From NCBI RefSeq assembly GCF_019649055.1, contig NW_026570244.1:1302001-1366000 (forward strand): DNA of 64,000 bases, in the 5' to 3' direction. Position 1 is the stretch's first letter. Every line of letters starts with the position of its first letter. A program made the translations under genes and the position numbers. This DNA is from Paramacrobiotus metropolitanus. Lineage: Eukaryota; Tardigrada; Eutardigrada; Parachela; Macrobiotidae. Of this stretch, positions 51,049 to 61,399 are shown piece by piece. A model generated the notes under the pieces. The model saw nothing but the letters and a program-made list of their open reading frames with translations. It had not been told where the DNA came from and did not search any database.

Positions 51049-53707
51049 ATCTCCTAAAGAACAACTTGTTTGCTATCAAAATTCTTAGAATTTTTTTCTC
51101 TTTCGTTTGAGGTATGGGATGATGGTTTTCGTTGGAAAATGAGCAAGGTGCAAGTGTTCATACCAGCAGGCCGATGGCCAATCACGAATTTGCCTGTTTG
51201 AGTACAGAAAAGTGCTTGGTTGCGCGCGTTGTAACACCTTTTCGCAGTCCACTGTACGGCCTTTTGATCTACAGAAATTTGTCCAGGGTAAAATTCAAAA
51301 TGGCGACGTTTCTGGTGCGGTGCGCGTCCTTTGTTCCGAAGACGCCTTGGCACCGCGCACCGCGGCCACTTTCGCAGAACTACAGAAAAAACATCCGAAT
51401 GTTAACCCGGATGCTCGTTACCCTGCATCGTCATCAGCTAAAGGCGACGCCATTAGCCGTGTTACACAAAAAGAAATTTTCGATACAGTCACTAGTTTCC
51501 CAAACGATTCTGCCGGGGGGCTTGACGGGCTTCGGCCTCAGCATTTGAAGGACATGATTAGCGATACTACCAATGACAGTTCTTCGCTATTGTGTGAACA
51601 GCTAGCATTGTTAGCAGACATTATGTTTTCCGGCCGGGTGCCTAATGATATTTTGCCGATACTTTACGGGGCAAACTTAACTGCATTAAATAAGAAAGGG
51701 GGTGGTATAAGACCAATAGCAGTTGGTAGCACGTTACGTCGTATCGTGGCGAAAATTGTGGTTAAGCGAGTACAGCAACCGATGGGAGAAAAGCTTAGGC
51801 CAAAGCAATTGGGTTTCGGTACTCCCGGCGGTTGTGAGGCAGTTGTACATGCAGCCAGGCGGTTTCTCAATACGGTTTCAGACGAAGTGCAAGTGGTCGT
51901 TAAATTTGATTTTCGAAACGCGTTCAACACTGTCCATCGCGATAAAATGTTGCATTGTGTACAGTCAGAGCTACCAGAATACGCACAATTTATCAGCCAA
52001 TGTTACCGAAATCCCAGCAGTCTACTTTTGACCAATGGGACATGTTGTCCCAAGCGGGGGTGCAGCAGGGTGATCCGTTGGGCCCATTACTGTTTTCACT
52101 TCTTATATTGATACTAATACTGTCGCTGGTGTCACCTCTGAACGCATGGTATTTAGACGATGGTGTGATAGGTGGTAAATTAAGCGAAGTATTAAGCGAC
52201 ATAGATACTGTCATTGCTACCGCCAGTGATCTCGGTCTCGAGCTGAATCTCTCTAAATGCGAGTTTTTTATTTTCGGTGGTACACTGGAAGATCGCGAAA
52301 CCACAAAGAAAATTTTGGTTAACCGTTACCCAGAATTTTTACATCTCACTGAAAGCGAATTGATACTGCTCGGTGCTCCTCTTTTGCAGGCTGCCATTCC
52401 TAATGCCATTCATCAGAAGTCCCTGGATCTGCAAAGACTAGCTTCCAAGCTAAGTATACTGCCTGCTCATCAGGCTTATTTTCTGCTGCGCACTTGCATT
52501 GGCGTTCCTAAAATGAACTATTTACTACGAGCGAGTCCAACTTGGTTGTGCGGAGACGAACTTGATAAATTCGATAACATTACCAAATCGGCATTAGAAG
52601 CAGTAACGAATGTTAAGATCGACGGTGTCACCTGGGCTCAAGCATCGCTCCCTGTGTCCAGTGGTGGGTTGGGGATCAGACGTGTGGCAGAACTAGCTAT
52701 TCCAGCCTATTTGGCTTCGGTTTATGCCACAGCGCCTCTGGTCTCGACCATTGCCTCTGGTACGGAGAGCCTTGACTTGGTGCATCAGTTGTGGCAAACA
52801 GCTACGGGCACCGAACTACCACCAGAAAATCTTCGGCGTGTACAAAAAGTGTGGGATGTAGCTCTGGTACAAAAAACTTGTCAAATTATTAAGGAAGAGT
52901 TGTCTAGTGATGTCACCCACTGTGCGCGTTTGCTTGCTGTTGCAGAGCCGGAATCTGGCAAATGGCTGAACGCTCTGCCTGTTTCTTCACTTGGAACCCT
53001 GATGTCGGACGAGAGCTTTCGCGTAGCAGTCGGCCTTCGAATCGGCGCAGCTATCTGCCGTCCGCACCTTTGCACGGACTGCCGTCTCCCTGTGGACGAA
53101 TACGGTCACCACGGCTTATCCTGCAAAAAGAGCGCTGGGCGTTTTCTTCGCCACACCGCACTGAACGAACTGATTCGGAGAAGTTTGGTCACCGCTAAAA
53201 CGCCGGCCGTACTGGAGCCGCTTGGAACAAGTGACGAAGACGATCGCCGTCCGGACGGTGTGTCGCAAATGCCTTGGAAGAACGGTTTACGGCTAGCCTG
53301 GGACGTGACTTGTGTGGATACCGTCGCATTTTCAAACGTCATTAGCAGCAGCGTTAAGGCTGGAGAAGCGGCCCGAAAAGCAGAAGACGAAAAGCGGCGG
53401 AAATATGAATATTTAGCACCTGAGTACTATTTTGTTGCATTGGCTTTTGAAACTTTTGGCGTCGCTAGCCCTTCCTGTATTAAGTTTTTGCGAGAATTGG
53501 GCAGGCGGTTAAAGGATGCTACGGGAGAACGACGCTCTTACGAGTTTCTGCTACAGCGTATTAGCATTGAAATACAGCGGTGGAATGCGCTGTCTGTGAC
53601 TTCAACCGTACCGCGTTCTGATGGTTTTAACGCTGTTTACTTTGTTTTATAATGTTGATGTTCAAACGTCTGAACGATAAGCAAACCAATAAATTCTTTT
53701 ACATGTG

Positions 53708-54119
53708 TTTGCGGCCTCGTTGGAGCACAGCAGCATAGTAGCACAGAGCCCGTACCTGGTGGCTGTACATTGTGTACAATAAAAAAAAAACAGTTACAAA
53801 ACACTGCAACTTTTTATTCATTTTTTTAAAGAACCATCGAAGTGTTTTCCCATTTCTAATCAAACACAAGTATTGTAACTAGATCACTCGTAGTCTTTTG
53901 CCGTTTTACAAAATTCTTTAAACGACTTATGATACAGCTTGGGTCTTGGCGTAAACAAGATCATCAGCCACAAGAGAGCTGAAAGAATATCCTTAGTTCT
54001 ATATTTGGACATCCCGTTTATAAGATCTGAATCGACAGATTTCCAGTCTCCTCTCTATCTCTTATTCTGCAAGGGGGAGAGGAGAAGTATTCGGCTATTT
54101 GACGCCGAGATGACGTAGT
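53708..54119. other. Spacer after LINE A
   Basis: No gene supported. It contains a short A-run and AT-rich DNA. Confidence 0.4.
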
Positions 54120-54500
54120 GTACACTGTACAGTCGCCGCGGAGCCCGGCAGCGCGATGGGCAGGATGACGGGGTCGTCGGGGCCCCGGGGCGCAGTAATC
54201 CAAGGAACTCGCGCGACAGGAGCTCGCCGACCGTCCTCCGGTAGATGGCGGTGGTGTCGTCTAGGTGCTACTGCACCCCACCTTGACCGCTCCGTTCACA
54301 AATTTACAATACTGGAACTCGGCTGGCCTTCCCCAGCCAGTTGGCTGCCTCGAAAAAGAGAACGGCGGTGTCCGCATTCGAAAAGCTTGGTTCAATTACG
54401 ACAGCTTCCTGTGCGAAGTCCTCCGGCCGGTCATCCGGAGCTGCCAGCAGTATTGCACTGTCGGCCTTTTTTGTAACAATTGTTCCACAGCAATGTACTG
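54120..54500 (-). pseudogene. Decayed relative of the 55-57 kb gene, middle part
   Basis: The minus strand reads FAQEAVVIEPSFSNADTAVL, then FFEAANWLGKASRVPVL and a stop, which parallels DDEVIIIEAAFQDSLAQLLL and LASDWLGPKTTAQY of the intact gene. Further left, another frame has TTAIYRRTVGELLSREFLG. The pieces are in different frames. Confidence 0.5.
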
Positions 54501-54699
54501 TAAATCGTACATTACATACGATGATACGAGTATATTAGAGTAGATATGGACGCTTTCGTATACGTTAAATTTTTCGAGGCATGTGTTTTTAGTTGTATTC
54601 TCAGTATCCGCCGTATCCCACAGACCACGGTATCCTCTACGTATCCTTCATGTATGCATCCTGCTGAATACAAATATGGGTGATAGGAGTAACTGCACA

Positions 54700-54860
54700 G
54701 TCCCCGTGGAAGAGCCAGTGATTTTTCATCCGTCTCCCAAACTGGCCCAGATCCACCTGATGAGCCAGCGCCTGCCCGTCCGGGTACTTGAATACTTGAT
54801 ATCAATGGCAAACGGGCCGTTAGTCAGGCCAGCAATACTTAAGAGATTATGAGCATTATT
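54700..54860 (-). pseudogene. Decayed relative of the 55-57 kb gene, C-terminal part
   Basis: On the minus strand, in shifting frames, are DIKY and GQALAHQVDLGQFGRRMKNH, close to DLKYPDGQEQTH and DLGLFGRRLKNHWLFHWE of the intact gene. DNA identity with 55160-55260 is plain to the eye. It sits on the wrong side of the middle-part remnant to be one copy, so at least two dead copies exist. Confidence 0.65.
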
Positions 54861-55068
54861 TGAGCAGTTAAACCTGAGGCCGGGCAAAGACCGGCCCCCC
54901 CCCCCATCCGGCCAGGCTAGTACAGAATGCGCAGTAATTCTATGATGACCATCGCCTGCGAGGAGAGAAAGCATTGTACTAACTAGCAGGACTGTGAAAA
55001 GCTACAGTACATGTCAAGCGCATCTGCGTGCATGACTTATCGGTTGGACACTCATCGACCACAGCTGG

Positions 55069-56804
55069 TCAGCGGCGTTCCAGCCGTTCGGGATAGAAGG
55101 ATTTGTCGAATGCGTAGAATGGGGAGAGGCGCAGTGATTCGGGCGGTGTGTCGAGGAGCTCCCAGTGGAAAAGCCAGTGGTTTTTCAGCCGTCTCCCAAA
55201 CAGGCCCAGATCCACCGCGTGCGTCTGCTCCTGCCCGTCCGGGTACTTGAGATCAATGTCGAAGGCGACGGACAGGCTGTCGGCGTTGGCGTCGTTCATG
55301 TCCCACCGGTGGAGGAGCTCCATGTCCAGCACCCGCAGCAGCTCCTCCTTCTGTGACAGCAAACGCTGGGCGGTGTCCTCGGTCAGATGGTATCCGGCGA
55401 CATTGTAGCCAGCACTGCAGTTTGCGTCATCGGCGGAAATGTCCGTGAAATGAGCGGACGATCGGATGGGAGGGGAGAAGTCCAGGAAGCTTTCACGCCA
55501 ATTAATCTGCTGCCAATCCCCGGTCATATTGTTCTCCGCCGTCTTGCGGAAGACGAAGAGGCTGGCCCGGAACTGCTGCCGATCCGGCCGGATCCTCACT
55601 GCGAAGCAGTACTGCGCGGTGGTCTTGGGGCCCAGCCAGTCGGATGCCAGCAGCAGCAGCTGCGCCAGACTGTCCTGGAAGGCCGCCTCGATGATAATCA
55701 CTTCGTCGTCGCAGCGGATGCCCCTCGGCGAAGACGCTGGGGCCAAGGTGAATGCCTGCCTGGCCGTTAGAGCGTAGTAGACGCCGGATCCATGCCGGTC
55801 CCGCACATTGCTGGTCACAGGGTACGGCCCCTGCAGCTGGCCCGTCAAGTGCGGATTCCGCTGCAGATGGACTCCCAGGTTGAAGGCCGCGTCATTGGCA
55901 ACGCGACTGCTGTTGCAGCTGAAATACATCCAGTCGTGGTGGACGAAGAATCGCCCGTGAGTCCTGAAGCCATCCGCACCGTAGCTAAACACTCGGCCGA
56001 ACTCGTCGCGCCGTCCCAGCACGAGAACCGTGCCGGCTGCCAGGCCCATGTCCTTGTTGCGCAGCAAGGATTCCGCCACGCGCAGATACTGCTGCAGCTT
56101 CCTCTCCGCGCCTACTCAACGAACAAGCAGCTATATTATCTTTTCTATGAAATGAACTCCCACTTTGATTCAACTATTACTGTACATATACGGCATAGTT
56201 ACATTAAGTACGAATACAGATATCAGACGATACACGTACGGTAGTTGTACAGTACACATACTACTTCATACAGTATGTAATAAAATACTACTCGTACTTC
56301 CGCGGACGCACGGTGCGGTGAAATCCCGTGTGAATCACAACCAAACATGTATGTACCCTTCCGCTTGCCGCTTCTGGCAGTAAGTCCAGCCGGGCTTACT
56401 CCTACACTCCTACTTACCCCACTCCCACTGGACGCCGTGCAGCGTGGCGTACACGGCCAGGGCGTCCACGAAGGCGATACCGGCAGCCCGTTGCGCGTGC
56501 TCAGTGTGCCTAGCCCCCGGCCCCGGTACGGCCTCCTGATTATCCAGCTCCAGTAGCGCTGCAAGTCGGCAACAGAATAAATAAGCAGTCACAAGCAAGG
56601 ATACTTCGAGCTAGGCATGCATTCATTGCAGTGGTGCATGGACACCACTGGACACTCACGGGTGGCCGTGCGTGGCTGTAGCTCGTTGATTGCGGCACGG
56701 ACAGCCGCCTGTGCCCTCCAACGCCAGCCGGCCGCGCTGGACATCGTGCCGTCTTCATCCAGCAGGTCCTGTGAGTAGCATCCCGACATTGTCATGATTT
56801 GCAT
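55069..56804 (-). CDS. Unrecognised 442-residue protein, member of a local gene family
   Basis: Three exons: 56660-56804, 56418-56558 and 55069-56111; all GT-AG and in phase, ATG at 56804 (MQIMTMSGCYSQDLLDEDG), stop at 55069-55071. No signal peptide or membrane helix is evident. The protein is rich in Asp, Arg and Trp, with GTVLVLGRRDEFGRVFSYG, RFFVHHDWMYFSCNSSRVA, YYALTARQAFTLAP, VAGYHLTEDTAQRLLSQKE and DLKYPDGQEQTH. The long last exon (348 codons) is clean. I do not recognise a domain. Two decayed relatives lie just downstream (54120-54500 and 54700-54860). The ADP-ribosyl-type or receptor ideas I considered have no motif support. Confidence 0.7.
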
Positions 56805-58090
56805 TTACAATTCTTACAAGCTGTATGCATTGGCTGGCGGTATCCGTACCATACATACTGTAATTACTTAAGTACTGTACTTGATGCTACGATAAATTGA
56901 TACTGTACCAATATTCGTGTTGCTAATCGACGTTAGAAATGCCACGGCGGACGGCGCTTAAGCTTATCAAACAGCGCTGTCGACATCGTCTTCGTAGCAC
57001 TGCGTGACAGAATACTCGTACACTTCAATTACTAATCAATTTTAAATACCGATTACTAATAATTGAAGGTAAGTACTTGCTTACGGTTAGAAAATCACTA
57101 TACTTCCGGTGCTTATGGTTAGAAAACCTCACATAATATTATACACACGTTTTTCTCTTTATTAAATAGAAGCACCTTAATATTGTAATGTATTTTATGT
57201 AATGTATTTTATAAGCACCGTTTTCAATTGATTTGGCCCGGTATCTGTAAATGGTACCAAATTCGTGTACACGCACGAAAACTTTCACTTTTTAGCACTC
57301 CGAAATACTTGTTTGCGCTGCTTATGTGACTTTTGGCAAGTACATCTGAATGCATGTAAACTTTTTGGAATTTTCTAACAGCCATAACTCCCGAACCGGA
57401 TATTGCGCGCACAAACGGTTTTTACGCAAATGTATACAAATCATTTCCCTACAGAATGTCGTTATCGACCGATCTTCTTTAAATTTTTGGACATATGGAT
57501 GCACATATGCATGAAGATCGCTTTACACTGAACCACGGTTCTACCGTTTTTTTCTAATTTTTAAATGAATTTTAACATTTTCGAAATTCATTTCAAAACT
57601 TCCAAAAAATTGTGCAAATCTGGTTCGGTGTACAAACGATCTTCATACTTATGTGCATTTATGTGCTTTAACTTAATCGATCTACTTTAAAGGAGATCGG
57701 CTGATACCGAGACTTTTGGTACACCTTGATGCATTTAAACTCTTGGGAATTTTTTAACAGCCATAACTCCCGAAGCGGATGTTGCTTTGTCGGGTCGTAT
57801 CTGTAGCCTCGTACAAGTGTACAACTCGTTCGGGTACTACATAATTACATTTACAGGCTAAAGCTGCAAAGGGGTGCTTATAACGTACCGGATAATGGTA
57901 TACAAAAGAAATCAATGAAGTAATGAGATAAGGCGCCTTTAATTAATGGGATGCGGAAAATTAACTTAGGTGTGCCTATAGTAAACGGAGGATTTCGGGT
58001 GCCTGTAGTATCAGCCTAATAAGTATCACTCTGTACGTACGACAGCGGAGAAGTATTAATGTTAGAACAGAACAGTACATGACTGACGTA
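56805..58090. other. Intergenic region with repeat copy D
   Basis: Non-coding. Most of it is the palindromic repeat below. 57800-58090 shows nothing. Confidence 0.4.
57228..57800. repeat. Dispersed palindromic repeat, copy D
   Basis: Left arm from GGCCCGGTATCTG through AAACTTTCACTTTTTAGCAC and GCCATAACTCCCGAACCGG, an AT-rich centre near 57560, and a right arm ending GCCATAACTCCCGAAGCGG. GCCATAACTCCCGAA appears in both halves in the same direction, so the copy is a rearranged rather than simple palindrome. It shares ends with copy A (1522-2225). Confidence 0.65.
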
Positions 58091-58469
58091 CCAGCGCCAG
58101 GCGGCCCACCACCGCGATGCCCTGCTCCTCCCGTCGCCCTGCCGTCTCCACCGCCCGCCGGGCCGCCATCGTCAGGTCGCCGGGGGCCCGCAGAGTGGCG
58201 GTGAGGATGCTGCAGCCGATGCGCTTGCGGTGCAGGAAGGCCAGGCAGGCCCGCAGGAGATCGCTCCGCTGTCCCGGACTGCTACGGCTCCGCAGCTCCG
58301 CGATGACGAGCTGCGGGTCCAGCTGCTCCAGCATCTGCACGGCGTCCAGAGGTCGGTGGGCGGGGTCGGGGGGATAGTAGAAGGGGTCGGTCGGGTGGCA
58401 GGCGTAGGTGTCATCCCGCAGCGCCTGAATGATGCCTGCCACATCCACTTCCGGCGGCCTACCGGTCCT
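58091..58469 (-). CDS. Orphan exon of an unknown helical protein
   Basis: A minus-strand open exon runs from a TGCAG acceptor near 58470 to a GTACGTC donor near 58090: GRPPEVDVAGIIQALRDD, ACHPTDPFYYPPDPAHRP, AVQMLEQLDPQLVIAELRSR, LLRACLAFLHRKRIGCSIL and AARRAVETAGRREEQGIAVV. Good codon bias and splice sites support coding. The rest of the gene is not visible to the left. The end (RRAVETAGRREEQGIAVV) faintly resembles LRVAESLLRNKDMGLAAG of the 55-57 kb gene. Family unknown. Confidence 0.45.
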
Positions 58470-59626
58470 GCAGTCGCGGCTGCCTATTCCAGGGTCAGGA
58501 CATTTACGTAGGCATTTATTTCGCTATCTGATCCATGTATCCATCTACTTAGCCATTTAGCTATTCACCAATTTAGGATCACCAGTAGTTGTTCAAGTAA
58601 GTAAAGTACGTTGACCAAAAGATTTGCTAAAGAGATTGGGAAGAGGATTTCGCTACAAACAGGCGAGAGCGTAATTGGAGTTTTTGCAACAGATCACATC
58701 TGTGGTAATGCCGCTTCCGTAATCGGTACCACGGAGAACGTCGTTGTCCTTAACCGTAATCAGATCTTGATAATATAGTTATCGCGCTATTAAAACAAAG
58801 TACGCCCAAATATCTCGGCTGTTTTTTAAGTAATACTGTAATATAGATATTTGCAGTTTTAATGATGACGAGTATCACCGCAGTTGCACTTGCACCTTCC
58901 TGTTATTCTGGCGCCTATTAGTACCCATCTATCGAAGATGAAAATATTTAACTTAAGGATTTAGCTATTCAGGCGTTAACGTATTTTACTATTTCAGAAC
59001 GGACAGTAAACGTTTAGTTATTCAATTATTATGTAGCTGTTCAGATGCAGCATATCTATAACTACTCGTACAATATTTAGCTGTTCAGATATTCTGGTAT
59101 TTACTGTTCAGCTGTTTACGCGTATTGTACACTGCACTACCAGTATGGTATAATTAATTTTTATAATAGTACATAATAGTGAAATACGTACATATCATGA
59201 TACGGGACAGGCTTGTTCGATGGTAAAATTAATAATACTGTACTGTAATTGTACAATAATATAAGTATCGTACATGTAGTAGGTACTAGAGTAGGTAATG
59301 AGGGGCTGCCGTTAGCACTGTTGATATGATGAGTAAGTATTATGAATAATTATATCGTATCAGTGCCTGCTTCTGTTGGGCACACATCCTTAAATAATTA
59401 AATGAAAAAGTATTCATAACAACGAAAAGTCGTCATAATCATCAGTGGACTGCAGCTAGTTGGGTCGGCCTACCTGTACTTAGTGTACTAGTACCTTGTC
59501 CACGCGCATCGGCACCTGCCTCGCTGGCCGTGCTGACGCCTGATGTGCCATGCGGCCCATGCCGATCCTGACTGAAGCGCCTGCGCAGTCCTACTACGCG
59601 ACCGTTCCGCGAGAGAATCCTCACCT
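58470..59626. other. AT-rich spacer or intron
   Basis: AT-rich DNA with many TAGCTATTCA-like words; possibly an intron joining the exons on either side. No gene of its own. Confidence 0.35.
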
Positions 59627-59790
59627 GGACTGACAAGATTGCAAGGCTCGTCAGGGCACGTCGGCTGGTGTTGCTTAATAACGGCAACATTGCATGGAGA
59701 ATGCCAGAATGGAGATAGAATGATGTCTGCAGATCAGTCGACAGCAGCTGACTTGCGAGCCTAACAGCAGCATCTAAACGCTCCAATAGA
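59627..59790 (-). CDS. Candidate exon, unknown
   Basis: Minus strand: RLDAAVRLASQLLSTDLQTS, FYLHSGILHAMLPLL and RRALTSLAILSVQ, ending at a GTGAGG donor. It looks like amphipathic helices. It could be upstream in the same gene as 58091-58469. No start codon or acceptor is certain. Confidence 0.3.
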
Positions 59791-60160
59791 CCAGTTCAGA
59801 CTGTTACTAGTAGTAGATGCAGACATTATGCAGACGATACCGTGCTTGTGCTGCGTGGGCCACCCAAATTAATAGACATCTTCTGCATAAAAATACAGAT
59901 ACCTGATACTTACTAACATTCGGGCATGTATGGTTTTGAGTCGTGACTGGTGCGAGGCGCAGGATCTAACCATAAGCGACGGTGTGCGCACTGCGCAGTC
60001 GGCACCCCCTGCGGGTGCGGTTTGTCTCGGCAGTTGCATGCATCCCAGTGATACCACTTCCGGTCGTACCGGTAATACGTAAGTTTATACTTTACTTTAT
60101 TCTAGGTATGCGTCGCTATGCGTCTTTAATCTTTATACAAATTCGACGGTGTCACTACTA
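59791..60160. other. Spacer before the MITEs
   Basis: No coding signal. It contains one ACTTCCGGT motif at 60056-60064. Confidence 0.35.
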
Positions 60161-60322
60161 GTGAGTCGGCGAAGTCCGCCTGGGCAGGCGACCGGGCGCC
60201 GTAAAACGCATTTAATCAAGGGAGCAGACAGAAATTCGTTAGACACACGCTCTGTCTAACTCTGTACTCTTGATTAAAAGCGGTGCCCGTTTTACGGTTT
60301 ACGGCGGACTTCGCCGACTCAC
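60161..60322. mobile_element. MITE 1, 162 bp, TA target
   Basis: Perfect 20-bp inverted ends: GTGAGTCGGCGAAGTCCGCC and its reverse complement at 60303-60322, each flanked by TA. The inside is also partly palindromic (GCATTTAATCAAG / CTTGATTAAAAGC). Confidence 0.85.
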
Positions 60323-60370
60323 TACTGTCTCACTGCAGTACAGTACTTATGTGATCATGATTCATGATTA

Positions 60371-60926
60371 CTGTAGTGGCTCGCACATCTTGTACCACAG
60401 AGTTGGTGTACGGGAAAAATGTGCATCCAATATACACACTCTATTTTGCCCGGTCCGGGCAAAATGCACGCCTACGAAATAATGCTTGATTTGACTTCAA
60501 GATGAACTCTCCTTCTGAATCTGTCCAGAATCAAACATTTTCTTTAAAATTGTAATTCACCTTAGAAAAGAAGCTCTGTATCTGAGAACTCGAATTGTTC
60601 TGTAGCTGTAGAATGTTGACGCTGAACGTGCCCCTCACTCTGCAGGGGCACCCCAAAAACCACAACAAATCAGTGTTTGAATTCGAGCTGACAGCAAAGA
60701 TTTAAGTTAATGGCTGCTTTTGAGCATAAATTTAGTTAATAATTATTAGAGCTCTAATTTTTTTAATATTCAAGAAGGTTCTCCAGACCAGAAGTTGAGA
60801 AACATCAGAATTTATCAATGCACGCCAATTGCGAATCGTGCGTTTTGCCCGGTTAGAGTGTGTATATTGGATGCACATTTTTCCCGTACACCAACTCTGT
60901 GGTACAAGATGTCCGAGCCACTACAG
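60371..60926. mobile_element. MITE 2, 556 bp, TA target
   Basis: Long inverted ends starting CTGTAGTGGCTCG and running about 100 bp (60371-60475 and about 60840-60926) with few mismatches, flanked by TA. No coding capacity in between. A Tc1/mariner-type non-autonomous element, distinct from the one in LINE A. Confidence 0.85.
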
Positions 60927-61399
60927 TAATTTATGCGCTAACGGCTGCTCTTGCTACTGTGTAATAACTAATGGACAACCCCTGCAGAATGCAGATTCCG
61001 TACCGTATTCACACAAGTTTCTCAGTTTCACTTTTCACCTCAATTATTCGTTCACACGACAAACTCAAGAAATGCAGAAGAATATTCTAAGATTGACAAG
61101 GATAAGAAGCCTTCCCATCGTTGGCCAGACACTGGTTTCTGCCAAATTCTGCGTTGAGCATACTGTACACTGACACATGACACATTGTGCTAATATTTCA
61201 CTGGACTGCCGGTCATACGCGTAAAAACACCACAAAAGCCTTCAGTAATAGCCGTCGTAAACACAACGGTATACGGATCCATTAGAAACTACACGCTCCC
61301 GCACAAATACAGTCTTGTATGGATAACACGCTGTTAAATCCGGCCCTCAGTTGAGACGATCCTCAGCACGCCGACGCATTAGCGCAGCAGGGGCCGTCA
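60927..61399. other. Spacer 3' of the golgin gene
   Basis: No supported feature; probably 3' UTR and intergenic DNA. Confidence 0.35.

Larger units (their letters stand above)
49812..51254. mobile_element. Tc1/mariner-like non-autonomous TIR element inside LINE A
   Basis: It begins CAGTGGACTGCGAAAA and ends TTTTCGCAGTCCACTG, with TA on both sides (49810-49811 and 51255-51256). The terminal inverted arms are about 200 bp (to about 50010 and from about 51060), diverged internally. Removing it with one TA restores LINE A's codons PLKSL-RPFDLQ in frame, which proves both ends. It has no transposase of its own; its inside holds a LINE fragment and a small palindrome. TA target and CAGT ends fit Tc1/mariner. 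Confidence 0.88.
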
